From assembly GCF_017165765.1 (NCBI RefSeq), contig NZ_JAFGZD010000030.1:1-52780 (forward strand): a stretch of DNA of 52,780 nt, in the 5' to 3' direction. Below, one piece after another: positions 8,512 to 16,568 of the stretch (positions are counted from its first letter, which is position 1; every line of letters starts with the position of its first letter). The position numbers and the translations under genes are program-made. This DNA is from Pseudomonas capsici. Its GTDB lineage: Bacteria; Pseudomonadota; Gammaproteobacteria; Pseudomonadales; Pseudomonadaceae. Below the pieces are notes generated by a model. It was not told the origin of the DNA, searched no databases, and saw nothing but the letters and a program-made list of their open reading frames with translations.

Positions 8512-10215
8512 TACGAATACGACCTGCAAGACCGCCTCATCACCGAACACCAGGGCTGGGGCACGCTGCGCTACGAATACGACAGCGTCGGCCAGCTCAA
8601 GCACTGTCGCCTGCCCGATGGCAGCAAGCTGGATTACCACCACCATCGTGGCGGGCAACTGAGCAGCATCGACCTCAACGGTTCGCGCCTGACCGCCCAC
8701 CAGTTCAGCGGCGGTCGTGAACGCCAGCGCCAGCAGGGTCTGCTGCTCAGCCAGTATCAGTACGACGAACAAGGTCGCCTGCAGGCGCACAGTGTCAGCC
8801 AGCAGGACCGCAGCCTGTTCCAGCGCCGCTACGCCTACGATGCCAACGGCAACCTGGCAGGTATCGACGACAGCCGCAAGGGCAACCGCAGCTTCCATTA
8901 CGACCCGCTGGACCGTCTGATCAACGTGCGCGGCGCGACCCCGGAAACCTTCGCCCACGACCCCGCCGGCAACCTGCTGGGCCAGGGCGACCTGCCCACC
9001 GCCAACCTGGCCAACGTCAAGGGCAACCGCCTGCTGATGCAGGGCGACCGTCATTACGACTACGACGCCTACGGCAACCAGATTCGCGAACGTCGTGGTG
9101 CCGGACAGAAACTCGTCACCGAATACCGCTACGACGCCCAGCACCGCCTGATCGGCGTCAGCCTGCCGGGCGGCAGCACCGCCACTTACAAATACGACGC
9201 TTTCGGTCGCCGCATCGCCAAGACCGTCGACGGCCACACAACCGAATTCCTCTGGCAAGGCGAACGCCTCGTCGCCGAAAGCGCCGAGAACCGCTACCGC
9301 AGCTACATCTATGAGCCCGGCAGCTTCCGCCCGCTGGCCATGCTCGATGGCGAAGGCCCGCTGAAAGCGACACCGTTCTACTACCAGCTCGACCACCTCG
9401 GCACCCCGCAGGAACTCACCGACTACAGCGGCGAGATCATGTGGTCCGCCAAATACCGCGCCTACGGCAACCTCGCCGCCCTGGACGTCGCAGAAATCGA
9501 TAACCCGCTGAGGTTTCAGGGTCAGTACTTCGATACGGAGACAGGGTTACACTACAACCGGCATCGCTACTACAATCCGGGGACTGGACGGTTCTTGACA
9601 CCTGACCCGATCAAGCTGGCGGGTGGGTTGAACAACTATCGGTATGTGCCTAACCCTACGGGGTGGGTGGATCCGTTGGGGTTGGATACGTGTCCGGGAG
9701 ATAAAGAATCTAATGCTCTTTCAACCCAAAATACTGCAACCAAATCTGCTGTAGACGAGGGAACTCCAGATGTACCAAGCTACGAAACGCCTTACAAACC
9801 GCTGAGCGGCCCTCAAAAGGAAGCTCTACTGGAGAAAGTGGAAAGCAGGACGGCTACCCAAGATGAAGTTGCTCATTTAGATTGGGACAGACGTTTCAGC
9901 CTGAGACGACGCCAAGGCGTACGTGGCTTTTGGTCCGACGAAAGGGCAAGACTCAAGAGAGGGGAGCCGGGAACAAGAAATTGGTCCGAGACCCAAAAAG
10001 AAGATATTTTGAATAAAAAGACCCCCAAATTTAACGATAAGTCCATTGAGGGGCACCACATGTATAATGCTTTAGATTATCCACAACTGGCAAATGATAG
10101 ACTTAACATCTATCCTGCAACGAGAAGTGAACACCAATATCGCTGGCATGGCGGAAACTTCCAAAATGACACAATGGGCAAGCCGCTAAACCCACTAGTT
10201 CCCGAGGAGTTCTAA
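8512..10215 (+). CDS. Silent Rhs cassette 1: core fragment plus GHH-type nuclease tip
   Basis: This 5'-truncated rhs reading frame comprises 391 codons of core, matching parent codons 1068-1458, then a 176-residue tip from 9685. A TAG at 8500-8502 closes the frame just upstream and no start codon with a ribosome site lies at the junction; the first in-frame ATG/GTG-type start with any length is about 8926. It is therefore likely a donor cassette rather than a secreted effector. The tip ends in a GHH-signature nuclease-like domain: IEGHHMYNALDYPQLAND then IYPATRSEHQYRWHGG. The immunity gene follows after one base. Expression could arise if it recombines into the full rhs gene through the shared core. 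Confidence 0.82.
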   Translation, partial: YEYDLQDRLITEHQGWGTLRYEYDSVGQLKHCRLPDGSKLDYHHHRGGQLSSIDLNGSRLTAHQFSGGRERQRQQGLLLSQYQYDEQGRLQAHSVSQQDRSLFQRRYAYDANGNLAGIDDSRKGNRSFHYDPLDRLINVRGATPETFAHDPAGNLLGQGDLPTANLANVKGNRLLMQGDRHYDYDAYGNQIRERRGAGQKLVTEYRYDAQHRLIGVSLPGGSTATYKYDAFGRRIAKTVDGHTTEFLWQGERLVAESAENRYRSYIYEPGSFRPLAMLDGEGPLKATPFYYQLDHLGTPQELTDYSGEIMWSAKYRAYGNLAALDVAEIDNPLRFQGQYFDTETGLHYNRHRYYNPGTGRFLTPDPIKLAGGLNNYRYVPNPTGWVDPLGLDTCPGDKESNALSTQNTATKSAVDEGTPDVPSYETPYKPLSGPQKEALLEKVESRTATQDEVAHLDWDRRFSLRRRQGVRGFWSDERARLKRGEPGTRNWSETQKEDILNKKTPKFNDKSIEGHHMYNALDYPQLANDRLNIYPATRSEHQYRWHGGNFQNDTMGKPLNPLVPEEF

Positions 10216-10216
10216 A

Positions 10217-10564
10217 ATGCCTAAAATAAGTATTTCATGCAGTATTCCTGTAAAGGATATTGAAGCCACAAAATTCCTGCATAAAAATCTTGGGTGGGGA
10301 CTTAGCAGTGCCTCACGCATGTTAATGCTGGGTGAAAAAGGTTTTTTTTATACCTGCCAGCTTTACTTGAGCGATCATCTTGAACACGATAAAAAAATAA
10401 GAGCAATCATAGATTTTTTTCATAAAAAAAACATACCACTAACCATTCTAGAAATAGGTGATGATGACGACTGGGGTGATATAGGCACCAATTTCGATCT
10501 ATTAAAAATAACTGATGAACAGATGCTGAATGAGCTGAATAGCTCAGAGGATTATGATGGATAA
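10217..10564 (+). CDS. Immunity protein paired with the GHH toxin tip
   Basis: This 115-residue acidic protein starts one base after the stop of the GHH tip, so it is the probable cognate immunity protein. It has an N-terminal beta-rich part (MPKISISCSIPVKDIEATKF), a central GFFYTCQLY and a C-terminal acidic stretch (EIGDDDDWGDIG). A paralogue with the same layout is at 10952, behind a decayed GHH tip. AT-rich codon use sets both apart from the rhs core. I do not recognise a named immunity family. Confidence 0.72.
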   Translation: MPKISISCSIPVKDIEATKFLHKNLGWGLSSASRMLMLGEKGFFYTCQLYLSDHLEHDKKIRAIIDFFHKKNIPLTILEIGDDDDWGDIGTNFDLLKITDEQMLNELNSSEDYDG

Positions 10565-10572
10565 AAAGCACT

Positions 10573-10948
10573 CCTCAAAAGAAAGAGCTACAGGGATTAG
10601 GTCGCTCACCTAGATTGGAATAGGCGTTTTTCGAACAGACGCCAAAGAGGCGTAGGCCGCTTCTGGTCAAAAGAAAGGAAAAAGCTTCTCCGGGGTGAGT
10701 AGGGTACAAGGGATTGGAGTCCGGAGCAGGCAAATGACATCGTAAAAAACAAACGTCCTAAGTTTGATAATAAAATGATCGAAGTTCATCACATGTACAA
10801 TGCGCTGGACTATCCGCAGTTGGCTGATAAAGCTTTTAATATTTATCCCATGACAAGAGACGAGCACTTGTACAGATGGCACGGTGGTAGCTTCCAAAAA
10901 ATTAGACCAAAGGCAAGCCACTCAACCCACTGACTCCTGGGGACTTTT
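10573..10948 (+). pseudogene. Decayed second GHH nuclease tip
   Basis: Conceptual translation aligns with the intact tip of cassette 1: DWNRRFSNRRQRGVGRFWSK, then an in-frame TAG where the intact copy has GEP, then HHMYNALDYPQLAD and YRWHGGSFQ. Near the 3' end a frameshift is needed to reach KPLNPLTPGDF and a TGA. About a dozen codons are missing near the 5' end. The EGHH motif reads EVHH. It has no Rhs core in front and retains its immunity gene at 10952, so it is a displaced and inactivated tip. Confidence 0.85.
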
Positions 10949-10951
10949 GAA

Positions 10952-11302
10952 ATGGCAAAGATAAGCATTGCAGCAGCATCTCCTGTTACAGACGTTGAGG
11001 CTGCTAAATTTTTACACCAACGTTTAAAAATGTCGCTTCCTGGTAGTCAAAAAAAGCTTGCCATGGGCAATGCAGGCTTTTTTTACACCTGCGAACTCTA
11101 TGGAAACGACCATGTTCAACGCGAAAAAGAAATACGCGACATAATCAGCTTTTTCCAGCAGAAAAACATTGAGCTACTATTGCTAGAAATTGAAAGCGAC
11201 CAAGACTGGAGCGACATAGACGTACAAAACCTTAGCAAGTACTCAGTATCCGTGGATGAGCTCCTAAATGCTTTAGGCTCCTCAACTGGACTTTATGAGT
11301 AA
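10952..11302 (+). CDS. Orphan immunity protein, paralogue of the GHH immunity
   Basis: This 116-residue protein is clearly paralogous to the one at 10217: MAKISIAAASPVTDVEAAKF, GFFYTCELY, then EIESDQDWSDID. It follows a decayed GHH tip, so the toxin has been lost while immunity is intact. Retained orphan immunity would protect against sister strains that still deploy that toxin variant. The start ATG lies two bases after the remnant stop. Confidence 0.72.
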   Translation: MAKISIAAASPVTDVEAAKFLHQRLKMSLPGSQKKLAMGNAGFFYTCELYGNDHVQREKEIRDIISFFQQKNIELLLLEIESDQDWSDIDVQNLSKYSVSVDELLNALGSSTGLYE

Positions 11303-11362
11303 TAAAAAGACGTCTCGATTTGGACCGCAAATACTGGCTGGGATGCGTCTACTCTTAATATG
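11295..11362 (+). pseudogene. 5' fragment of an Imm22-type gene
   Basis: The first 60 or so bases match the start of the Imm22-like gene at 13661 (ATGAG, AAAAAG, ATTTGGACxGCAAATAC, GGCTGGGAT, CTACTCTT), with a one-base deletion that shifts the frame. The match ends exactly where duplicated unit 2 begins at 11363. It marks a recombination breakpoint that cut through an immunity gene. Confidence 0.7.
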
Positions 11363-13158
11363 TGCGAGCAAGGCAGACCTCACTCGCACCTTCACACGTG
11401 TATTGGTCACTCGTATATCAACGCACCTCCACACGCTCCAACGACCGATCCAGCTCGGCTTTGGCCATGCCGATCAGATGCACAACCGAGAAAGCCAGAT
11501 CGCGTTTCGGGCCGTTGAGGGTATCTCCGCTTTCATAGGCTGTCGCGGCCGCACAACGCAATAGCTCGCTCACATGCAGCAATGACTCTTCAAGGGATTG
11601 AGGGGGTGGAGCTGGTGTTGAATTGATCATGATGTTCTCTCTGAATTGAGGCCACCAGCATTCGCTGCTAAACGAATGAAAGGTGGCAGCTTTGACGCGG
11701 GTTAGCAGACCGGTAGAGAACACAAGACCCGGCGCATCCGAAGATGCCCCACGCAAAGCCGCCATAAACGGAGCTTGCGCTGTATGTGTTCTGAAACAGG
11801 CTGCTAAACCCGATCACTGATATTCAGTGACCGACGCAGCCTAGAGGCCAGAATTCACATTCGCAAGGGCTCGGGATTCTCTCGGAAACTTCATGCAGAA
11901 GAAAGGGAAAAGGGTGTTGGATTAGGTGATGGGAGGCAGGATTTTCGTTAGCGAACGTAAACAGGTTTGACGGTAGCCACACCTTTACGAATACGACCTG
12001 CAAGACCGCCTCATCACCGAACACCAGGGCTGGGGCACGCTGCGCTACGAATACGACAGCGTCGGCCAGCTCAAGCACTGTCGCCTGCCCGATGGCAGCA
12101 AGCTGGATTACCACCACCATCGTGGCGGGCAACTGAGCAGCATCGACCTCAACGGCTCGCGCCTGACCGCCCACCAGTTCAGCGGCGGTCGTGAACGCCA
12201 GCGCCAGCAGGGTCTGTTGCTCAGCCAGTATCAGTACGACGAACAAGGCCGCTTGCAGGCGCACAGTGTCAGCCAGCAGGACCGCAGCCTGTTCCAGCGC
12301 CGCTACGCCTACGATGCCAACGGCAACCTGGCGGGTATCGACGACAGCCGCAAGGGCAACCGCAGCTTCCATTACGACCCGCTGGACCGTCTGATCAACG
12401 TGCGCGGCGCGCCCCCGGAAACCTTCGCCCACGACCCCGCCGGTAACCTGCTGGGCCAGGGCGACCTGCCCACCGCCAACCTGGCCAACGTCAAGGGCAA
12501 CCGCCTGCTGATGCAGGGCGACCGTCATTACGACTATGACGCCTACGGCAACCAGATTCGCGAACGTCGTGGTGCCGGACAGAAACTCGTCACCGAATAC
12601 CGCTACGACGCCCAGCACCGCCTGATCGGCGTCAGCCTGCCGGGCGGCAGCACCGCCACTTACAAATACGACGCCTTCGGTCGCCGCATCGCCAAGACCG
12701 TCAACGGCCACACCACAGAATTCCTCTGGCAAGGCGAACGCCTCGTCGCCGAAAGTGCCGAGAACCGCTACCGCAGCTACATCTATGAGCCCGGCAGCTT
12801 CCGCCCGCTGGCCATGCTCGACGGCGAAGGCCCGCTGAAAGCGACACCGTTCTACTACCAGCTCGACCACCTCGGCACCCCGCAGGAACTCACCGACTAC
12901 AGCGGCGAGATCATGTGGTCCGCCAAATACCGCGCCTACGGCAACCTCGCCGCCCTGGACGTCGCAGAAATCGACAACCCGCTGAGGTTTCAGGGCCAGT
13001 ATTTCGATACGGAGACAGGGTTACACTACAACCGGCATCGCTACTACAATCCGGGGACTGGACGGTTCTTGACGCCCGACCCGATCAAGCTGGCGGGTGG
13101 GTTGAATAACTATCGGTATGTGCCTAACCCTACGGGGTGGGTGGATCCGTTGGGGTTA
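11363..13158 (+). repeat. Duplicated unit 2: junction sequence, DUF6124 gene, Rhs core fragment
   Basis: This is the second copy of the unit at 7895-9684: same left border, same reverse-strand small gene, same jump into the rhs core (11986) and same end at the PLGL codons (13158). The rhs-core part is 1173 nt long in the parent and in both units, with only scattered substitutions seen, which implies recent duplication or ongoing gene conversion. Confidence 0.9.
11418..11630 (-). CDS. DUF6124/DUF3077-like small protein, copy 2
   Basis: The 70-residue product appears identical to that at 7944-8156, starting MINSTPAPPP. The ATG at 11630 is preceded by GAGAG. Its leader repeats the hairpins described for copy 1. 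Conservation of both copies suggests recent duplication or selection, but no function is evident. Confidence 0.6.
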   Translation of the reverse strand: MINSTPAPPPQSLEESLLHVSELLRCAAATAYESGDTLNGPKRDLAFSVVHLIGMAKAELDRSLERVEVR

Positions 13159-13650
13159 GCGACAACACCAGTAATATGCCCAGGTAGCCCTAACGATAAA
13201 CCTAAAACGAAATCGTTGGATGAACTGGTTCCTGGCGGCAGTGTTCCTAGTGTTAAAGATGGTGCATTTAGCAAATGGTTTAATGAGCTAACCCCGGACG
13301 AATTTGACACTGTTTGGTCTAACGAGACCTACCAAAACTCCATCAAAGCTAGGCTGAGATATCCAGGAGGAATGCACGAATGGCATATGGTGTCGAGGGC
13401 GGATACGTTCAAGCGCTGGGGGGTCAGTGCTGAGCAAATATATGAGCTACGCTCCGCTATTGCAGACGTGAAGTTTGTCAACCCTGCAGGCCATCACGGC
13501 GGTAAAGGATCGACCAAAGCACATAATGAAATCCTAGAGGTGATTGACAGCTCCAAAGATTATGATGAATTCCGAAAAGGTCTTAATGAATGGGCTGGAA
13601 GACGACTGGAAGGTGGAACTGACTCCCTACCTTCAGGATTAAAAAATTGA
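11986..13650 (+). CDS. Silent Rhs cassette 2: core fragment plus HNH-like tip
   Basis: As in cassette 1, a TAG (11974-11976) closes the frame just before the core and there is no convincing start; a TTG at 12217 opens the longest start-to-stop frame. The core ends at 13158. The 163-residue tip has EWHMVSRADTFKRWGVSAEQ, then NPAGHHGGKGSTKAHNEIL and a Gly-rich end. The clustered histidines (W-H, G-H-H, A-H-N-E) suggest a His-metal nuclease of the HNH/EndoVII superfamily; this is inference from motif style. A paired Imm22-like gene follows 10 bases later. Confidence 0.82.
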   Translation, partial: YEYDLQDRLITEHQGWGTLRYEYDSVGQLKHCRLPDGSKLDYHHHRGGQLSSIDLNGSRLTAHQFSGGRERQRQQGLLLSQYQYDEQGRLQAHSVSQQDRSLFQRRYAYDANGNLAGIDDSRKGNRSFHYDPLDRLINVRGAPPETFAHDPAGNLLGQGDLPTANLANVKGNRLLMQGDRHYDYDAYGNQIRERRGAGQKLVTEYRYDAQHRLIGVSLPGGSTATYKYDAFGRRIAKTVNGHTTEFLWQGERLVAESAENRYRSYIYEPGSFRPLAMLDGEGPLKATPFYYQLDHLGTPQELTDYSGEIMWSAKYRAYGNLAALDVAEIDNPLRFQGQYFDTETGLHYNRHRYYNPGTGRFLTPDPIKLAGGLNNYRYVPNPTGWVDPLGLATTPVICPGSPNDKPKTKSLDELVPGGSVPSVKDGAFSKWFNELTPDEFDTVWSNETYQNSIKARLRYPGGMHEWHMVSRADTFKRWGVSAEQIYELRSAIADVKFVNPAGHHGGKGSTKAHNEILEVIDSSKDYDEFRKGLNEWAGRRLEGGTDSLPSGLKN

Positions 13651-13660
13651 GGAAACTATA

Positions 13661-14050
13661 ATGAGCTCAAAAAAAAGCGTATCAATTTGGACAGCAAATA
13701 CCGGCTGGGATATGCCTACTCTTCGAGAGGTAATGAGTCCCGAGTACTCTGAAGACGGAGATTTTCTTGGTTCTGCGTTCAGCAAAGCCTTTTCGTTGGG
13801 CTTTGTTGATGATGATACTGTAGAAGCTGACAAAATTGAGCCCACAAAATCTTTGCTGAAGGCTATTGAGGGGGGCTCGTACGACGTGGATATCATGGCG
13901 GACATGAAAGGAAAAAATACCACTTCGACTCAAGATTTAATAGACACTATCATTGCAGTTTACGATTTCTCCTTTTCCGGCGCCCCCCAAAGCAGTACTG
14001 TTAAAAATAAAATATTCACGTACCGTGGAAGTTTTGAATACAACGAGTGA
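13661..14050 (+). CDS. Imm22-type immunity protein
   Basis: This 129-residue acidic protein resembles Imm22 family immunity proteins: an N-terminal VSIWTANTGW, then YSEDGDFLGSAFSKAF and an acidic DDDTVEAD. GAGGA sits seven bases before the ATG. It directly follows the HNH-like tip of cassette 2 and is its likely cognate. Two decayed relatives (7610 and 11295) show that this toxin-immunity type has been inserted and removed more than once here. Confidence 0.75.
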   Translation: MSSKKSVSIWTANTGWDMPTLREVMSPEYSEDGDFLGSAFSKAFSLGFVDDDTVEADKIEPTKSLLKAIEGGSYDVDIMADMKGKNTTSTQDLIDTIIAVYDFSFSGAPQSSTVKNKIFTYRGSFEYNE

Positions 14051-14129
14051 TCGCCAAGCCCAACATTAAACCACCATAACTTGGCTTATTGACTAGCCCT
14101 ATCAAGTGCAGAGCAGGCCGACAAACCAT

Positions 14130-14180
14130 CCATAAAGTTCCGAAAGAACTTGCATGCGACTAATGCCAACCTCACACACA
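14130..14180 (+). repeat. Degenerate copy of the duplicated-unit left border
   Basis: CCATAAAGTTCCG-AAGAACTTGC-TGCGA followed by AACCTCAC-C-CAC matches 7870-7920 with about one mismatch in five. It lies between the cassette 2 immunity gene and a toxin tail remnant, so it marks a third, eroded junction of the array. Bases 14051-14129 hold no gene that I can support. Confidence 0.6.
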
Positions 14181-14198
14181 CTGGCTATGAAGCTACTC

Positions 14199-14246
14199 AT
14201 GCTCACTTCCCTAAGTCAATTTGAAGACTGGGAAAAACTCCAATGA
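14199..14246 (+). pseudogene. Tail remnant of an Rhs toxin like the expressed one
   Basis: The last eleven codons read LSQFEDWEKLQ and stop with TGA overlapping the next ATG. This matches the end LSQFDEWEQLQ and the ATGA overlap of the expressed toxin and its immunity gene at 6954. The rest of that toxin is gone. It shows that the orphan immunity gene at 14243 once followed a homologous tip. Confidence 0.7.
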
Positions 14247-14713
14247 AAACAAAATTTCAGACTGCGTTAGAAAACAATGAAATACCGGATTTTTTCAAGG
14301 GCCAGGGGCATTATTTTTCCCGCGACCCAGATTGGGGCGACCATCTATATATAAATAACTGGCAAGGTCTATGCAGCTATCTCAAACTAAAAGAAGACCC
14401 AAATAAAATCTTGCTGGATGCGTTCGCAGAATATGTGCAATCGCTTCACATAAACTATGAAGACGCTGATTCATTATTGCTAAACGTGAGCTGTTATTAT
14501 TTTATGCGCACCGACATCCCTTTTATGTCGACCGATAATTTTGATTTATTACTTGCTCTTGATGAGGCCAGCAAAAAAATAATAGGCAAATTATTCAGAT
14601 TGCTACGTAGAGAACACGCTGCACACAACGCGGGCAAGCCCGTAATTAGCTTCGATCAGTTTATTTCTGAGATTAAGGGGAATGGGTGCTCAGTAGAATT
14701 GGAAGCTCTATGA
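14243..14713 (+). CDS. Orphan immunity protein, paralogue 2
   Basis: This 156-residue member of the family at 6954 begins MKTKFQTALENNEIPDFFKG, then has YFSRDPDWGDHLYINNW and GLC. The C-terminal IRDGGP of the first member is replaced by IKGNGC, as in the copy at 14744, so 14243 and 14744 form one subgroup and 6954 and 15394 another. The start is coupled to the toxin tail remnant by ATGA. Without a toxin it may act as accumulated resistance. Confidence 0.75.
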   Translation: MKTKFQTALENNEIPDFFKGQGHYFSRDPDWGDHLYINNWQGLCSYLKLKEDPNKILLDAFAEYVQSLHINYEDADSLLLNVSCYYFMRTDIPFMSTDNFDLLLALDEASKKIIGKLFRLLRREHAAHNAGKPVISFDQFISEIKGNGCSVELEAL

Positions 14714-14743
14714 ACTAGAGGGGATAGGTTTAAAGGTCCTTCA

Positions 14744-15214
14744 ATGAAAACCAAATTTGAAATCGCCCTGGTTCAAGACGAAATCTCCAGCTTCTTTAAA
14801 GGTGAGGGTATCTATTTTGCTCGAGGTTGTGATTGGGGAGAGCATCTTTATATAAGCAATTGGAAAGGGATGTGCAGTGTCCTCAAAAAGCAAAAACCAG
14901 CACAGAGTCTGCTGACAAACGTATTTGAAGAGTATTTGCGATATCTCGGTGATTCCTACAAGGCTGCTGAAGGCCTGATTTTCAACATATCGGCTTATTA
15001 CTCATTAAAAATGGACTTGCCATTCCTAAATGCCGAAAACTACGATCTGATCGAGAGTCTTGACTCAGAGAGTAAAAATATTGTCGGTCGTGTTTTTCGC
15101 TTCCTGAAAACTGAATACGACATACAAAACAAAAATTTACCCTGCTATAAATACGCTCAGCTAATCGAACAAATAAGAAAAAAAGGATGCACCATAGATT
15201 TCGAAAACCTCTAA
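14744..15214 (+). CDS. Orphan immunity protein, paralogue 3
   Basis: This 156-residue paralogue begins MKTKFEIALVQDEISSFFKG, then has IYFARGCDWGEHLYISNW and a C-terminal IRKKGC. AAAGG lies seven bases before the ATG. It sits 30 bases after paralogue 2 with no toxin remnant between, so it arose by tandem duplication or lost its tip completely. The two adjacent copies have diverged widely at surface positions while keeping the DWG and NW-x-G core. Confidence 0.75.
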   Translation: MKTKFEIALVQDEISSFFKGEGIYFARGCDWGEHLYISNWKGMCSVLKKQKPAQSLLTNVFEEYLRYLGDSYKAAEGLIFNISAYYSLKMDLPFLNAENYDLIESLDSESKNIVGRVFRFLKTEYDIQNKNLPCYKYAQLIEQIRKKGCTIDFENL

Positions 15215-15254
15215 ATGCTGTACCAACTAAAACATATAGTATGATGAAACGGTT

Positions 15255-15410
15255 GACCTCCAGAATCTAAGCAGGACGCCGTTACGCCGGGCTGAAAGAA
15301 TGGAGAAATTAAACAGGGACGATTGGGTCCGTAAAGTGATCCCAGAAAGGATGCGAGCAAGTTTTAGCCATATTGATGGGTGGAGGAGTTTCAATGAAAA
15401 GCAATTTTGA
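15255..15410 (+). pseudogene. Possible toxin tail remnant before paralogue 4
   Basis: An open frame without a start reads DLQNLSRTPLRRAERMEK and ends SHIDGWRSFNEKQF. SHIDGWRSFN lines up with SQFDEWEQLQ of the expressed toxin, and it sits just where a toxin tail should lie, overlapping the immunity start. Similarity is weak, so this is a suggestion only. Confidence 0.35.
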
Positions 15411-15864
15411 AACACCCCTGAATAGAGATGAGTTTCCAGATTACTTCAGAGGAAATGGGATATATTTCACAAGGGACCCTGATTGGGGGACTCAGTTACA
15501 TGTCAGAAACTGGGGAGGGCTTTGCGGATTTATCAAGACACATAAGTCTCCAGACCTGATATTAAAAGAAGCTTTCGCAAAATATTTGGTTACGGTAGAT
15601 TTTAACTTGAAGGATGCAGAGGATCTACTTGAAAATATAGTATGCTATTACTATCTTCGCAAAAAGGTTCCAGCATTATCTGCAAACGGGCTTGATCTGA
15701 TTCTGGATCAACCTAGCGCACAACGAAAAAAAGTATCTGAAGTCATAAGATTTCTACGGCAGGAGCTTGAAAAATCCAACAATCCACAGAAGTTGGAGCT
15801 TTATACTCATAATATTAGCAGACTCATTCGTGATGGTGGTCCAGAACATATTGAAGCTCTTTAG
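15394..15864 (+). CDS. Orphan immunity protein, paralogue 4 (closest to the expressed one)
   Basis: This 156-residue protein begins MKSNFETPLNRDEFPDYFRG. It shares GIYFTRDPDWGTQLH, ENIVCYY and LIRDGGP with the immunity protein at 6954, so it could neutralise the same or a near-identical toxin. GGAGG lies eight bases before the ATG. It closes the run of three orphan immunity genes. Confidence 0.77.
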   Translation: MKSNFETPLNRDEFPDYFRGNGIYFTRDPDWGTQLHVRNWGGLCGFIKTHKSPDLILKEAFAKYLVTVDFNLKDAEDLLENIVCYYYLRKKVPALSANGLDLILDQPSAQRKKVSEVIRFLRQELEKSNNPQKLELYTHNISRLIRDGGPEHIEAL

Positions 15865-15928
15865 ATTGAAAGCTTCAGGAGTGGCAATGTAGTTTAATTT
15901 TTTGCCTTATGCACATGGAGCTTGTCGT

Positions 15929-16534
15929 ATGCCCTACCCTGAACTGAAAAACGCTGTCCAACGTGCCGGATTCAACGTTATCGACTTCTTGGATGAGCGA
16001 CCATATTTCGGTTGCTGGTCACTGACGGTCGAAGGTTATGGGCATACCTATTTGATCGTCAATGAAGGGCGAGATGGCTGGATGGTCTATTACCGCCGGG
16101 AGGTGGCCGGAACTTTTACGGAGATTGACAAGAGAGAATCGGGCTGGATGAATGATATCGACAAGGCAATGCAATGCCTGTCATGGCTTTCAAGCCACCG
16201 CCCAGCCTCGCCGCCGCATAAGGTCCAGGATTTTTACGTTATTGCCGAAAAGGATCTTGTACCGGAACGACCTCATAGTTCGGATTGGCCTAAGTTGATC
16301 GGCTATTGTTATGCAGAAAGCTATTTTCTGTTTTTCGAAGGCAAGGGGCACGGATTGGGAGGATGTACTGTCCCGGCTTGTGAAGTCAAAGAAGTTAACT
16401 GGTTGAAGATTTTTGCGATACTGGATGTCGAGTGGTTCATTGATTGGGTAGAAGCATCCAGTTTCACCTCCGAGGATGCATTTGCTCGGGAGCTGGTCGC
16501 GAGGGTCGGCCAATTAAAAATCGTTCGATATTAA
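15929..16534 (+). CDS. Protein of unknown function at the end of the Rhs array
   Basis: This soluble protein of about 201 residues belongs to no family I recognise. ATG at 15929 is chosen because GGAG stands at a suitable distance; an ATG at 15902 is also in frame. It is rich in aromatic residues (YFGCWSLTVEGYGHTYLIV, then DGWMVYYRREV), with a central FYVIAEKDLVPE and a C-terminal WFIDWVEASSFTSEDAFARE. GC content is intermediate. Its place directly after the immunity run suggests another immunity or accessory protein, which I infer only from position. Confidence 0.6.
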   Translation: MPYPELKNAVQRAGFNVIDFLDERPYFGCWSLTVEGYGHTYLIVNEGRDGWMVYYRREVAGTFTEIDKRESGWMNDIDKAMQCLSWLSSHRPASPPHKVQDFYVIAEKDLVPERPHSSDWPKLIGYCYAESYFLFFEGKGHGLGGCTVPACEVKEVNWLKIFAILDVEWFIDWVEASSFTSEDAFARELVARVGQLKIVRY

Positions 16535-16568
16535 CAGCCTGCACCGCAGTGGAAATCATCGCACCATT

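Larger units (their letters stand above)
7895..9684 (+). repeat. Duplicated unit 1: junction sequence, DUF6124 gene, Rhs core fragment
   Basis: This unit of about 1790 bp is repeated almost exactly at 11363-13158. It starts with TGCGAGCAAGGCAGACCTCA, runs through a reverse-strand DUF6124 gene and its leader, then joins at 8512 to a 1173-nt copy of the rhs core (parent 5185-6357). It ends at the PLGL codons, where the unique toxin tip begins. The differences I saw between copies are scattered single bases plus a short length change near the left end. A degenerate copy of the left border is at 14130-14180. Confidence 0.9.

Noticed and set aside
8926..10215. Treating cassette 1 as a complete secreted Rhs effector
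   Set aside because: It lacks the N-terminal adaptor-binding region and most of the shell, and the frame is closed by TAG just before the core.
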